Source: Apoderus coryli
Lineage: Eukaryota > Arthropoda > Insecta > Coleoptera > Attelabidae
Assembly (NCBI GenBank): GCA_911728435.2
Contig: CAJVRQ020000093.1
Location: 1 to 64,000 of the forward strand
Direction: 5' to 3'
DNA length: 64,000 bases
Numbering within the stretch: the first letter of the stretch is position 1; each line of letters opens with the position of its first letter. Both the position numbers and the translations under genes were made by a program. Of this stretch, positions 1-12,001 are shown in pieces. The notes under the pieces were generated by a model. That model searched no databases, had not been told where the DNA came from, and saw only the letters and a program-made list of their open reading frames with translations.

Positions 1-1773
1 TTACTAAACTTTTGTTATTTAGTATTAAACTTTTCAAATGGCTCCCAAAAAGCTGTTTTCTCACTTAGAATATAAAAGTAAATTTTATTAGTCAAAAGAA
101 ATTAGATTAACCATAAAAAAGCAAATTAGAACGAATTAGAGCGTTTTGTTACTAAAATTTTGTTAATTAGAATTAAACTTTTCAAATGGCTGCCAAAAAG
201 GTGTTTTCTCACTTAGAATTTAAAAGTAAATTTTATTAGTCAAAAGAAATTAGATTAAGCATAAAAAAGCAAATTAGAACGATTTAGAGCGTTTTGTTAC
301 TAAAATTTTGTTATTTAGAATTAAACTTTTCAAATGGCTCCCAAAAAGCTGTTTTCTCACTTAGAATTTAAAAGTTAATTTTGTTAGTCAAAAGAAATTA
401 GATTAAGCGTAAATAAGCAATTTAGAACGGATTAGCGCGTTTTGTTACTAAAATTTTGTTATTTAGAATTAAACGTTGAAATGGCTGCCAAAAAGCTGTT
501 TTCTCACTTAGAATTTAAAAGTAAATTTTATTAGTCTAAAGAAATTAGATTAAGCATAAAAAAGCAAATTAGAACGAATTAGAGCGTTTTGTTACTAAAA
601 TTTTGTTATTTAGAATTAAACTTTTCAAATGGCTCCCAAAAAGCTGTTTTCTCACTTAGAATTTAAAAGTAAATTTTATTAGTGAAAATAAGTTAGATTA
701 AGCGTAAATAAGCAATTTAGAACGAATTAGCGCGTTTTGTTACTAAAATTTTGTTATTTAGAATTAAACGTTTCAAATGGCTCCCAAAAAGCTGTTTTCT
801 CACTTAGAAATTAAAAGTAAATTTTATTAGTCTAAAGAAATTAGATTAAGCATAAAAAAGCAAATTAGAACGATTTAGCGCGTTTTGTTACTAAAATTTT
901 GTTATTTAGAATTAAACTTTTCAAATGGCTCCCACAAAGCTGTTTTCTCACTTAGAATTTAAAAGTAAATTTTATTAGTGAAAATAAGTTAGATTAAGCG
1001 TAAATAAGCAATTTAGAACGAATTAGCGCGTTTTGTTACTAAAATTTTGTTATTTAGAATTAAACGTTCAAATGGCTCCCAAAAAGCTGTTTTCTCACTT
1101 AGAATTTAAAAGTAAATTTTATTAGTCAAAAGAAATTAGATTAAGCATAAAAAAGCAAATTAGAACGAATTAGAGCGTTTTGTTACTAAAATTTTGATAT
1201 TTAGAATTAAACTTTTCAAATGGCTCCCAAAAAGCTGTTTTCTCATTTAGAATTTAAAAGTAAATTTTATTAGTGAAAATAAGTTAGATTAAGCGTAAAT
1301 AAGCAATTTAGAACGAATTAGCGCGTTTTGTTACTAAAATTTTGTTATTTAGAATTAAACTTTTCAAATGGCTCCCAAAAAGCTGTTTTCTCACTTAGAA
1401 TTTAAAAGTAAATTTTATTAGTCAAAAGAAATTAGATTAAGCATAAAAAAGCAAATTAGAAAGAATTAGAGCGTTTTATACTAAAATTTTGTTAATTAGA
1501 ATTAAACTTTTCAAATGGCTCCGAAAAAGCTGTTTTCTCACTTAGAATTTAAAAGTAAATTTTATTAGTCAAAAGAAATTAGATTAAGCATAAAAAAGCA
1601 AATTAGAACGAATTAGAGCGTTTTGTTACTAAAATTTTGTTATTTAGAATTAAACTTTTCAAATGGCTCCCAAAAAGCTGTTTTCTCACTTAGAATTTAA
1701 AAGTAAATTTTATTAGTCAAAATAAGTTAGATTATGCGTAAATAATCAATTTAGAACGATTTAGCGCGTTTTG
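1..1773 (+). repeat. Higher-order repeat unit, 12 monomers, copy 1
   Basis: This unit of 12 monomers is repeated from 1774. Private marks confirm the pairing: ttagtattaaac in the first monomer, taaccataaa near 109 and again near 1882, and ctgccaaaaaggtg near 189 and 1962. The first 1.24 kb is nearly identical to 1774-3010 at an offset of 1773. The last 440 bp matches 3255-3694 at an offset of 1921, including a shared 2-3 base loss in gcgttttatactaaa. Confidence 0.85.
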
Positions 1774-3694
1774 TTACTAAACTTTTGTTATTTAGTATTA
1801 AACTTTTCAAATGGCTCCCAAAAAGCTGTTTTCTCACTTAGAATATAAAAGTAAATTTTATTAGTCAAAAGAAATTAGATTAACCATAAAAAAGCAAATT
1901 AGAACGAATTAGAGCGTTTTGTTACTAAAATTTTGTTAATTAGAATTAAACTTTTCAAATGGCTGCCAAAAAGGTGTTTTCTCACTTAGAATTTAAAAGT
2001 AAATTTTATTAGTCAAAAGAAATTAGATTAAGCATAAAAAAGCAAATTAGAACGATTTAGAGCGTTTTGTTACTAAAATTTTGTTATTTAGAATTAAACT
2101 TTTCAAATGGCTCCCAAAAAGCTGTTTTCTCACTTAGAATTTAAAAGTTAATTTTGTTAGTCAAAAGAAATTAGATTAAGCGTAAATAAGCAATTTAGAA
2201 CGGATTAGCGCGTTTTGTTACTAAAATTTTGTTATTTAGAATTAAACGTTGAAATGGCTGCCAAAAAGCTGTTTTCTCACTTAGAATTTAAAAGTAAATT
2301 TTATTAGTCTAAAGAAATTAGATTAAGCATAAAAAAGCAAATTAGAACGAATTAGAGCGTTTTGTTACTAAAATGTTGTTATTTAGAATTAAACTTTTCA
2401 AATGGCTCCCAAAAAGCTGTTTTCTCACTTAGAATTTAAAAGTAAATTTTATTAGTGAAAATAAGTTAGATTAAGCGTAAATAAGCAATTTAGAACGAAT
2501 TAGCGCGTTTTGTTACTAAAATTTTGTTATTTAGAATTAAACGTTTCAAATGGCTCCCAAAAAGCTGTTTTCTCACTTAGAAATTAAAAGTAAATTTTAT
2601 TAGTCTAAAGAAATTAGATTAAGCATAAAAAAGCAAATTAGAACGATTTAGCGCGTTTTGTTACTAAAATTTTGTTATTTAGAATTAAACTTTTCAAATG
2701 GCTCCCACAAAGCTGTTTTCTCACTTAGAATTTAAAAGTAAATTTTATTAGTGAAAATAAGTTAGATTAAGCGTAAATAAGCAATTTAGAACGAATTAGC
2801 GCGTTTTGTTACTAAAATTTTGTTATTTAGAATTAAACGTTCAAATGGCTCCCAAAAAGCTGTTTTCTCACTTAGAATTTAAAAGTAAATTTTATTAGTC
2901 AAAAGAAATTAGATTAAGCATAAAAAAGCAAATTAGAACGAATTAGAGCGTTTTGTTACTAAAATTTTGATATTTAGAATTAAACTTTTCAAATGGCTCC
3001 CAAAAAGCTGTTTTCTCACTTAGAATTTAAAAGTAAATTTTATTAGTCTAAAGAAATTAGATTAAGCATAAAAAAGCAAATTAGAACGATTTAGAGCGTT
3101 TTGTTACTAAAATTTTGTTATTTAGAATTAAACTTTTCAAATGGCTCCCAAAAAGCTGTTTTCTCACTTAGAATTTAAAAGTTAATTTTATTAGTCAAAA
3201 GAAATTAGATTAAGCGTAAAAAAGCAAATTAGAACGATTTAGCGCGTTTTGTTACTAAAATTTTGTTATTTAGAATTAAACTTTTCAAATGGCTCCCAAA
3301 AAGCTGTTTTCTCACTTAGAATTTAAAAGTAAATTTTATTAGTCAAAAGAAATTAGATTAAGCATAAAAAAGCAAATTAGAAAGAATTAGAGCGTTTTAT
3401 ACTAAAATTTTGTTAATTAGAATTAAACTTTTCAAATGGCTCCCAAAAAGCTGTTTTCTCACTTAGAATTTAAAAGTAAATTTTATTAGTCAAAAGAAAT
3501 TAGATTAAGCATAAAAAAGCAAATTAGAACGAATTAGAGCGTTTTGTTACTAAAATTTTGTTATTTAGAATTAAACTTTTCAAATGGCTCCCAAAAAGCT
3601 GTTTTCTCACTTAGAATTTAAAAGTAAATTTTATTAGTCAAAATAAGTTAGATTATGCGTAAATAATCAATTTAGAACGATTTAGCGCGTTTTG
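1774..3694 (+). repeat. Higher-order repeat unit, 13 monomers, copy 2
   Basis: Second copy of the unit at 1-1773, one monomer longer (1921 bp). The additional monomer and replaced segment lie at about 3015-3255, where copy 1 has a gtgaaaataag-type monomer and this copy has gtctaaag and gttaatttta types. A rare difference within the shared part is aaaatgttgtt at about 2371, where copy 1 has aaaattttgtt. A third, more diverged unit starts at 3695 with ttggtattaaac. Confidence 0.82.
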
Positions 3695-4502
3695 TTACTA
3701 AACTTTTGTTATTTGGTATTAAACTTTTCAAATGGCTCCCAAAAAGCTGTTTTCTCACTTAGAATATAAAAGTAAATTTTATTAGTCAAAAGAAATTAGA
3801 TTAAGCATAAAAAAGCAAATTAGAACGAATTAGAGCGTTTTGTTACTAAAATTTTGTTAATTAGAATTAAACTTTTCAAATGGCTCCCAAAAAGCTGTTT
3901 TCTCACTTAGAATTTAAAAGTAAATTTTATTAGTCAAAAGAAATTAGATTAAGCATAAAAAAGCAAATTAGAACGAATTAGAGCGTTTTGTTACTAAAAT
4001 TTTGTTAATTAGAATTAAACTTTTCAAATGGCTCCCAAAAAGCTGTTTTCTCACTTAGAAATTAAAAGTAAATTTTATTAGTCTAAAGAAATTAGATTAA
4101 ACATAAAAAAGCAAATTAGAACGATTTAGCGCGTTTTGTTACTAAAATTTTGTTATTTAGAATTAAACTTTTCAAATGGCTCCCAAAAAGCTGTTTTCTC
4201 ACTTAGAATTTAAAAGTAAATTTTATTAGTGAAAATAAGTTAGATTAAGCGTAAATAAGCAATTTAGAACGAATTAGCGCATTTTGTTACTAAAATATTG
4301 TTATTTAGAATTAAACGTTTCAAATGGCTCCCAAAAAGCTGTTTTCTCACTTAGAAATTAAAAGTAAATTTGATTAGTCTAAAGAAATTAGATTAAGCAT
4401 AAAAAAGCAAATTAGAACGATTTAGCGCGTTTTGTTACTAAAATTTTGTTATTTAGAATTAAACTTTTCAAATGGCTCCCAAAAAGCTGTTTTCTCACTT
4501 AG

Positions 4503-4538
4503 AATAAAATTTACTTTTAAATAAAAGTAAATTTTATT
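4503..4538. repeat. Perfect 16-bp palindrome inside a satellite monomer, copy 1
   Basis: Arms aataaaatttactttt (4503-4518) and aaaagtaaattttatt (4523-4538) are exact reverse complements around a 4-base aaat spacer. The right arm is normal monomer sequence. The left arm is its inverted copy and replaces the usual aatt segment, making this monomer about 15 bp longer than its neighbours. Confidence 0.95.
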
Positions 4539-4813
4539 AGTCTAAAGAAATTAGATTAAGCATAAAAAAGCAAATTAGAACGATTTAGAGCGTTTTGTTA
4601 CTAAAATTTTGTTATTTAGAATTAAACTTTTCAAATGGCTCCCAAAAAGCTGTTTTCTCACTTAGAAATTAAAAGTAAATTTGATTAGTCTAAAGAAATT
4701 AGATTAAGCATAAAAAAGCAAATTAGAACGATTTAGCGCGTTTTGTTACTAAAATTTTGTTATTTAGAATTAAACTTTTCAAATGGCTCCCAAAAAGCTG
4801 TTTTCTCACTTAG

Positions 4814-4849
4814 AATAAAATTTACTTTTAAATAAAAGTAAATTTTATT
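4814..4849. repeat. Perfect 16-bp palindrome inside a satellite monomer, copy 2
   Basis: Same hairpin as at 4503-4538, 311 bp downstream. It was therefore duplicated together with its neighbouring monomer as a dimer after the inversion arose. Truncated relatives with only tcacttttaaataaaag remain at about 26291 and 33511. Confidence 0.95.
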
Positions 4850-6602
4850 AGTCTAAAGAAATTAGATTAAGCATAAAAAAGCAAATTAGAACGATTTAGA
4901 GCGTTTTGTTACTAAAATTTTGTTATTTAGAATTAAATGTTTCAAATGGCTCCCAAAAAGCTGTTTTCTCACTTAGAATTTAAAAGTAAATTTTATTAGT
5001 CAAAAGAAATTAGATTAAGCATAAAAAAGCAAATTAGAACGATTTAGCGCGTTTTGTTACTAAAATTTTGTTATTAGAATTAAACTTTTCAAATGGCTCC
5101 CAAAAAGCTGTTTTCTCACTTAGAATTTAAAAGTAAATTTTATTAGTGAAAATAAGTTAGATTAAGCGTAAATAAGCAATTTAGAACGAATTAGAGCGTT
5201 TTGTTACTAAAATATTGTTATTTAGAATTAAATGTTTCAAATGGCTCCCAAAAAGCTGTTTTCTCACTTAGAATTTAAAAGTAAATTTTATTAGTGAAAA
5301 TAAGTTAGATTAAGCGTAAATAAGCAATTTAGAACGAATTAGCGCGTTTTGTTACTAAAATTTTGTTATTTAGAATTAAACGTTCAAATGGCTCCCAAAA
5401 AGCTGTTTTCTCACTTAGAATTTAAAAGTAAATTTTATTAGTCTAAAGAAATTAGATTAAGCATAAAAAAGCAAATTAGAACGATTTAGAGCGTTTTGTT
5501 ACTAAAATTTTGTTATTTACAATTAAACTTTTCAAATGGCTCCCAAAAAGCTGTTTTCTCACTTAGAATTTAAAAGTTAATTTTATTAGTCAAAAGAAAT
5601 TAGACTAAGCGTAAATAAGCAATTTAGAACGGATTAGCGCGTTTTGTTACTAAAATTTTGTTATTTAGAATTAAACGTTCAAATGGCTGCCAAAAAGCTG
5701 TTTTCTCACTTAGAATTTAAAAGTAAATTTTATTAGTCTAAAGAAATTAGATTAAGCATAAAAAAGCAAATTAGAACGAATTAGAGCGTTTTGTTACTAA
5801 AATTTTGTTATTTAGAATTAAACTTTTCAAATGGCTCCCAAAAAGCTGTTTTCTCACTTAGAATTTAAAAGTAAATTTTATTAGTGAAAATAAGCAATTT
5901 AGAACGAATTAGCGCGTTTTGTTACTAAAATTTTGTTATTTAGAATTAAACGTTTCAAATGGCTCCCAAAAAGCTGTTTTCTCACTTAGAAATTAAAAGT
6001 AAATTTTATTAGTCTAAAGAAATTAGATTAAGCATAAAAAAGCAAATTAGAACGATTTAGCGCGTTTTGTTACTAAAATTTTGTTATTTAGAATTAAACT
6101 TTTCAAATGGCTCCCAAAAAGCTGTTTTCTCACTTAGAATTTAAAAGTAAATTTTATTAGTGAAAATAAGTTAGATTAAGCGTAAATAAGCAATTTAGAA
6201 CGAATTAGAGCGTTTTGTTACTAAAATTTTGTTATTTAGAATTAAACGTTCAAATGGCTCCCAAAAAGCTGTTTTCTCACTTAGAATTAAAAAGTAAATT
6301 TTATTAGTCAAAAGAAATTAGTTTAAGCATAAAAAAGCAAATTAGAACGAATTAGAGCGTTTTGTTACTAAAATTTTGATATTTAGAATTAAACTTTTCA
6401 AATGGCTCCCAAAAAGCTGTTTTCTCACTTAGAATTTAAAAGTAAATTTTATTAGTCTAAAGAAATTAGATTAAGCATAAAAAAGCAAATTAGAACGATG
6501 TAGAGCGTTTTGTTACTAAAATTTTGTTATTTAGAATTAAACTTTTCAAATGGCTCCCAAAAAGCTGTTTTCTCACTTAGAATTTAAAAGTAAATTTTAT
6601 TA

Positions 6603-9600
6603 GTGAAAACAAGTTAGATTTAGCGTAAATAAGCAATTTAGAACGAATTAGCGCGTTTTGTTACTAAAATTTTGTTATTTAGAATTAAACTTTTCAAATG
6701 GCTCCCAAAAAGCTGTTTTCTCACTTAGAATTTAAAAGTAAATTTTATTAGTCAAAAGAAATTAGATTAAGCATAAAAAAGCAAATTAGAAAGAATTAGA
6801 GCGTTTAGTTACTAAAATTTTGTTAATTAGAATTAAACTTTTCAAATGGCTCCCAAAAAGCTGTTTTCTCACTTAGAATTTAAAAGTAAATTTTATTAGT
6901 CAAAAGGAATTAGATTAAGCATAAAAAAGCAAATTAGAACGAATTAGAGCGTTTTGTTACTAAAATTTTGTTATTTAGAATTAAACTTTTCAAATGGCTC
7001 CCAAAAAGCTGTTTTCTCACTTAGAATTTAAAAGTAAATTTTATTAGTCAAAAGAAATTAGATTGAGCATAAAAAAGCAAATTAGAACGAATTAGAGCGT
7101 TTTGTTACTAAAATTTTGTTAATTAGAATTAAACTTTTCAAATGGCTCCCAAAAAGCTGTTTTCTCACTTAGAAATTAAAAGTAAATTTTATTAGTCAAA
7201 AGAAATTAGATTGAGCATAAAAAAGCAAATTAGAACGATTTAGCGCGTTTTGTTACTAAAATTTTGTTATTTAGAATTAAACTTTTCAAATGGCTCCCAA
7301 AAAGCTGTTTTCTCACTTAGAATTTAAAAGTAAATTTTATTAGTCAAAAGAAATTAGATTGAGCATAAAAAAGCAAATTAGAACGAATTAGAGCGTTTTG
7401 TTACTAAAATTTTGTTAATTAGAATTAAACTTTTCAAATGGCTCCCAAAAAGCTGTTTTCTCACTTAGAAATTAAAAGTAAATTTTATTAGTCTAAAGAA
7501 ATTAGATTAAGCATAAAAAAGCAAATTAGAACGATTTAGCGCGTTTTGTTACTAAAATTTTGTTATTTAGAATTAAACTTTTCAAATGGCTCCCAAAAAC
7601 CTGTTTTCTCACTTAGAATTTAAAAGTAAATTTTATTAGTCAAAATAAGTTAGATTATGCGTAAATAATCAATTTAGCGCGTTTTGTTACTAAATTTTTG
7701 TTATTTAGTATTAAACTTTTCAAATGGCTCCCAAAAAGCTGTTTTCTCACTTAGAATATAAAAGTAAATTTTATTAGTCAAAAGAAATTAGATTAAGCAT
7801 AAAAAAGCAAATTAGAACGAATTAGAGCGTTTTGTTACTAAAATTTTGTTAATTAGAATTAAACTTTTCAAATGGCTCCCAAAAAGCTGTTTTCTCACTT
7901 AGAATTTAAAAGTAAATTTTATTAGTCAAAAGAAATTAGATTGAGCATAAAAAAGCAAATTAGAACGAATTAGAGCGTTTTGTTACTAAAATTTTGTTAA
8001 TTAGAATTAAACTTTTCAAATGGCTCCCAAAAAGCTGTTTTCTCACTTAGAAATTAAAAGTAAATTTTATTAGTCTAAAGAAATTAGATTAAGCATAAAA
8101 AAGCAAATTAGAACGATTTAGCGCGTTTTGTTACTAAAATTTTGTTATTTAGAATTAAACTTTTCAAATGGCTCCCAAAAAGCTGTTTTCTCACTTAGAA
8201 TTTAAAAGTAAATTTTATTAGTGAAAACAAGTTAGATTTAGCGTAAATAAGCAATTTAGAACGAATTAGCGCGTTTTGTTACTAAAATTTTGTTATTTAG
8301 AATTAAACTTTTCAAATGGCTCCCAAAAAGCTGTTTTCTCACTTAGAATTTAAAAGTAAATTTTATTAGTCAAAAGAAATTAGATTAAGCATAAAAAAGC
8401 AAATTAGAAAGAATTAGAGCGTTTAGTTACTAAAATTTTGTTAATTAGAATTAAACTTTTCAAATGGCTCCCAAAAAGCTGTTTTCTCACTTAGAATTTA
8501 AAAGTAAATTTTATTAGTCAAAAGGAATTAGATTAAGCATAAAAAAGCAAATTAGAACGAATTAGAGCGTTTTGTTACTAAAATTTTGTTATTTAGAATT
8601 AAACTTTTCAAATGGCTCCCAAAAAGCTGTTTTCTCACTTAGAATTTAAAAGTAAATTTTATTAGTCAAAAGAAATTAGATTGAGCATAAAAAAGCAAAT
8701 TAGAACGAATTAGAGCGTTTTGTTAGTAAAATTTTGTTATTTAGAATTAAACTTTTCAAATGGCTCCCAAAAAGCTGTTTTCTCACTTAGAAATTAAAAG
8801 TAAATTTTATTAGTCAAAAGAAATTAGATTGAGCATAAAAAAGCAAATTAGAACGATTTAGCGCGTTTTGTTACTAAAATTTTGTTATTTAGAATTAAAC
8901 TTTTCAAATGGCTCCCAAAAAGCTGTTTTCTCACTTAGAATTTAAAAGTAAATTTTATTAGTCAAAAGAAATTAGATTGAGCATAAAAAAGCAAATTAGA
9001 ACGAATTAGAGCGTTTTGTTACTAAAATTTTGTTAATTAGAATTAAACTTTTCAAATGGCTCCCAAAAAGCTGTTTTCTCACTTAGAAATTAAAAGTAAA
9101 TTTTATTAGTCTAAAGAAATTAGATTAAGCATAAAAAAGCAAATTAGAACGATTTAGCGCGTTTTGTTACTAAAATTTTGTTATTTAGAATTAAACTTTT
9201 CAAATGGCTCCCAAAAACCTGTTTTCTCACTTAGAATTTAAAAGTAAATTTTATTAGTCAAAATAAGTTAGATTATGCGTAAATAATCAATTTAGCGCGT
9301 TTTGTTACTAAATATTTGTTATTTAGTATTAAACTTTTCAAATGGCTCCCAAAAAGCTGTTTTCTCACTTAGAATATAAAAGTAAATTTTATTAGTCAAA
9401 AGAAATTAGATTAAGCATAAAAAAGCAAATTAGAACGAATTAGAGCGTTTTGTTACTAAAATTTTGTTAATTAGAATTAAACTTTTCAAATGGCTCCCAA
9501 AAAGCTGTTTTCTCACTTAGAATTTAAAAGTAAATTTTATTAGTCAAAAGAAATTAGATTGAGCATAAAAAAGCAAATTAGAACGAATTAGAGCGTTTTG

Positions 9601-9838
9601 TTACTAAAATTTTGTTAATTAGAATTAAACTTTTCAAATGGCTCCCAAAAAGCTGTTTTCTCACTTAGAAATTAAAAGTAAATTTTATTAGTCTAAAGAA
9701 ATTAGATTAAGCATAAAAAAGCAAATTAGAACGATTTAGCGCGTTTTGTTACTAAAATTTTGTTATTTAGAATTAAACTTTTCAAATGGCTTCCAAAAAC
9801 CTGTTTTCTCACTTAGAATTTAAAAGTAAATTTTATTA
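6603..9838 (+). repeat. Tandem 11-monomer higher-order repeat (1618 bp), two copies
   Basis: Marks gtgaaaacaagttagattta (6603 and 8221) and taatcaatttagcgcg, a monomer lacking 11 bp (junction ttac at 7687 and 9305), repeat with the same 1618-bp step. Other shared marks are the gcgtttagttac and caaaaggaattag monomers. A single-base difference separates aaatttttgttattt (copy 1) from aaatatttgttattt (copy 2). A related 15-monomer step of 2209-2210 bp leads to the next occurrence of both marks at 10431 and 11514. Confidence 0.82.
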
Positions 9839-12001
9839 GTGAAAATAAGTTAGATTAAGCGTAAATAAGCAATTTAGAACGAATTAGCGCGTTTTGTTAC
9901 TAAAATATTGTTATTTAGAATTAAACATTTCAAATGGCTCCCAAAAAGCTGTTTTCTCACTTAGAAATTAAAAGTAAATTTGATTAGTCTAAAGAAATTA
10001 GATTAAGCATAAAAAAGCAAATTAGAACGATTTAGCGCGTTTTGTTACTAAAATTTTGTTAATTAGAATTAAACTTTTCAAATGGCTCCCAAAAAGCTGT
10101 TTTCTCACTTAGAATTTAAAAGTAAATTTTATTAGTCAAAAGAAATTAGATTGAGCATAAAAAAGCAAATTAGAACGAATTAGAGCGTTTTGTTACTAAA
10201 ATTTTGTTAATTAGAATTAAACTTTTCAAATGGCTCCCAAAAAGCTGTTTTCTCACTTAGAAATTAAAAGTAAATTTTATTAGTCTAAAGAAATTAGATT
10301 AAGCATAAAAAAGCAAATTAGAACGATTTAGCGCGTTTTGTTACTAAAATTTTGTTATTTAGAATTAAACTTTTCAAATGGCTCCCAAAAAGCTGTTTTC
10401 TCACTTAGAATTTAAAAGTAAATTTTATTAGTGAAAACAAGTTAGATTTAGCGTAAATAAGCAATTTAGAACGAATTAGCGCGTTTTGTTACTAAAATTT
10501 TGTTATTTAGAATTAAACTTTTCAAATGGCTCCCAAAAAGCTGTTTTCTCACTTAGAATTTAAAAGTAAATTTTATTAGTCAAAAGAAATTAGATTAAGC
10601 ATAAAAAAGCAAATTAGAAAGAATTAGAGCGTTTAGTTACTAAAATTTTGTTAATTAGAATTAAACTTTTCAAATGGCTCCCAAAAAGCTGTTTTCTCAC
10701 TTAGAATTTAAAAGTAAATTTTATTAGTCAAAAGGAATTAGATTAAGCATAAAAAAGCAAATTAGAACGAATTAGAGCGTTTTGTTACTAAAATTTTGTT
10801 ATTTAGATTAAACTTTTCAAATGGCTCCCAAAAAGCTGTTTTCTCACTTAGAATTTAAAAGTAAATTTTATTAGTCAAAAGAAATTAGATTGAGCATAAA
10901 AAAGCAAATTAGAACGAATTAGAGCGTTTTGTTACTAAAATTTTGTTAATTAGAATTAAACTTTTCAAATGGCTCCCAAAAAGCTGTTTTCTCACTTAGA
11001 AATTAAAAGTAAATTTTATTAGTCAAAAGAAATTAGATTGAGCATAAAAAAGCAAATTAGAACGATTTAGCGCGTTTTGTTACTAAAATTTTGTTATTTA
11101 GAATTAAACTTTTCAAATGGCTCCCAAAAAGCTGTTTTCTCACTTAGAATTTAAAAGTAAATTTTATTAGTCAAAAGAAATTAGATTGAGCATAAAAAAG
11201 CAAATTAGAACGAATTAGAGCGTTTTGTTACTAAAATTTTGTTAATTAGAATTAAACTTTTCAAATGGCTCCCAAAAAGCTGTTTTCTCACTTAGAAATT
11301 AAAAGTAAATTTTATTAGTCTAAAGAAATTAGATTAAGCATAAAAAAGCAAATTAGAACGATTTAGCGCGTTTTGTTACTAAAATTTTGTTATTTAGAAT
11401 TAAACTTTTCAAATGGCTCCCAAAAACCTGTTTTCTCACTTAGAATTTAAAAGTAAATTTTATTAGTCAAAATAAGTTAGATTATGCGTAAATAATCAAT
11501 TTAGCGCGTTTTGTTACTAAATATTTGTTATTTAGTATTAAACTTTTCAAATGGCTCCCAAAAAGCTGTTTTCTCACTTAGAATATAAAAGTAAATTTTA
11601 TTAGTCAAAAGAAATTAGATTAAGCATAAAAAAGCAAATTAGAACGAATTAGAGCGTTTTGTTACTAAAATTTTGTTAATTAGAATTAAACTTTTCAAAT
11701 GGCTCCCAAAAAGCTGTTTTCTCACTTAGAATTTAAAAGTAAATTTTATTAGTCAAAAGAAATTAGATTGAGCATAAAAAAGCAAATTAGAACGAATTAG
11801 AGCGTTTTGTTACTAAAATTTTGTTAATTAGAATTAAACTTTTCAAATGGCTCCCAAAAAGCTGTTTTCTCACTTAGAAATTAAAAGTAAATTTTATTAG
11901 TCTAAAGAAATTAGATTAAGCATAAAAAAGCAAATTAGAACGATTTAGCGCGTTTTGTTACTAAAATTTTGTTATTTAGAATTAAACTTTTCAAATGGCT
12001 C

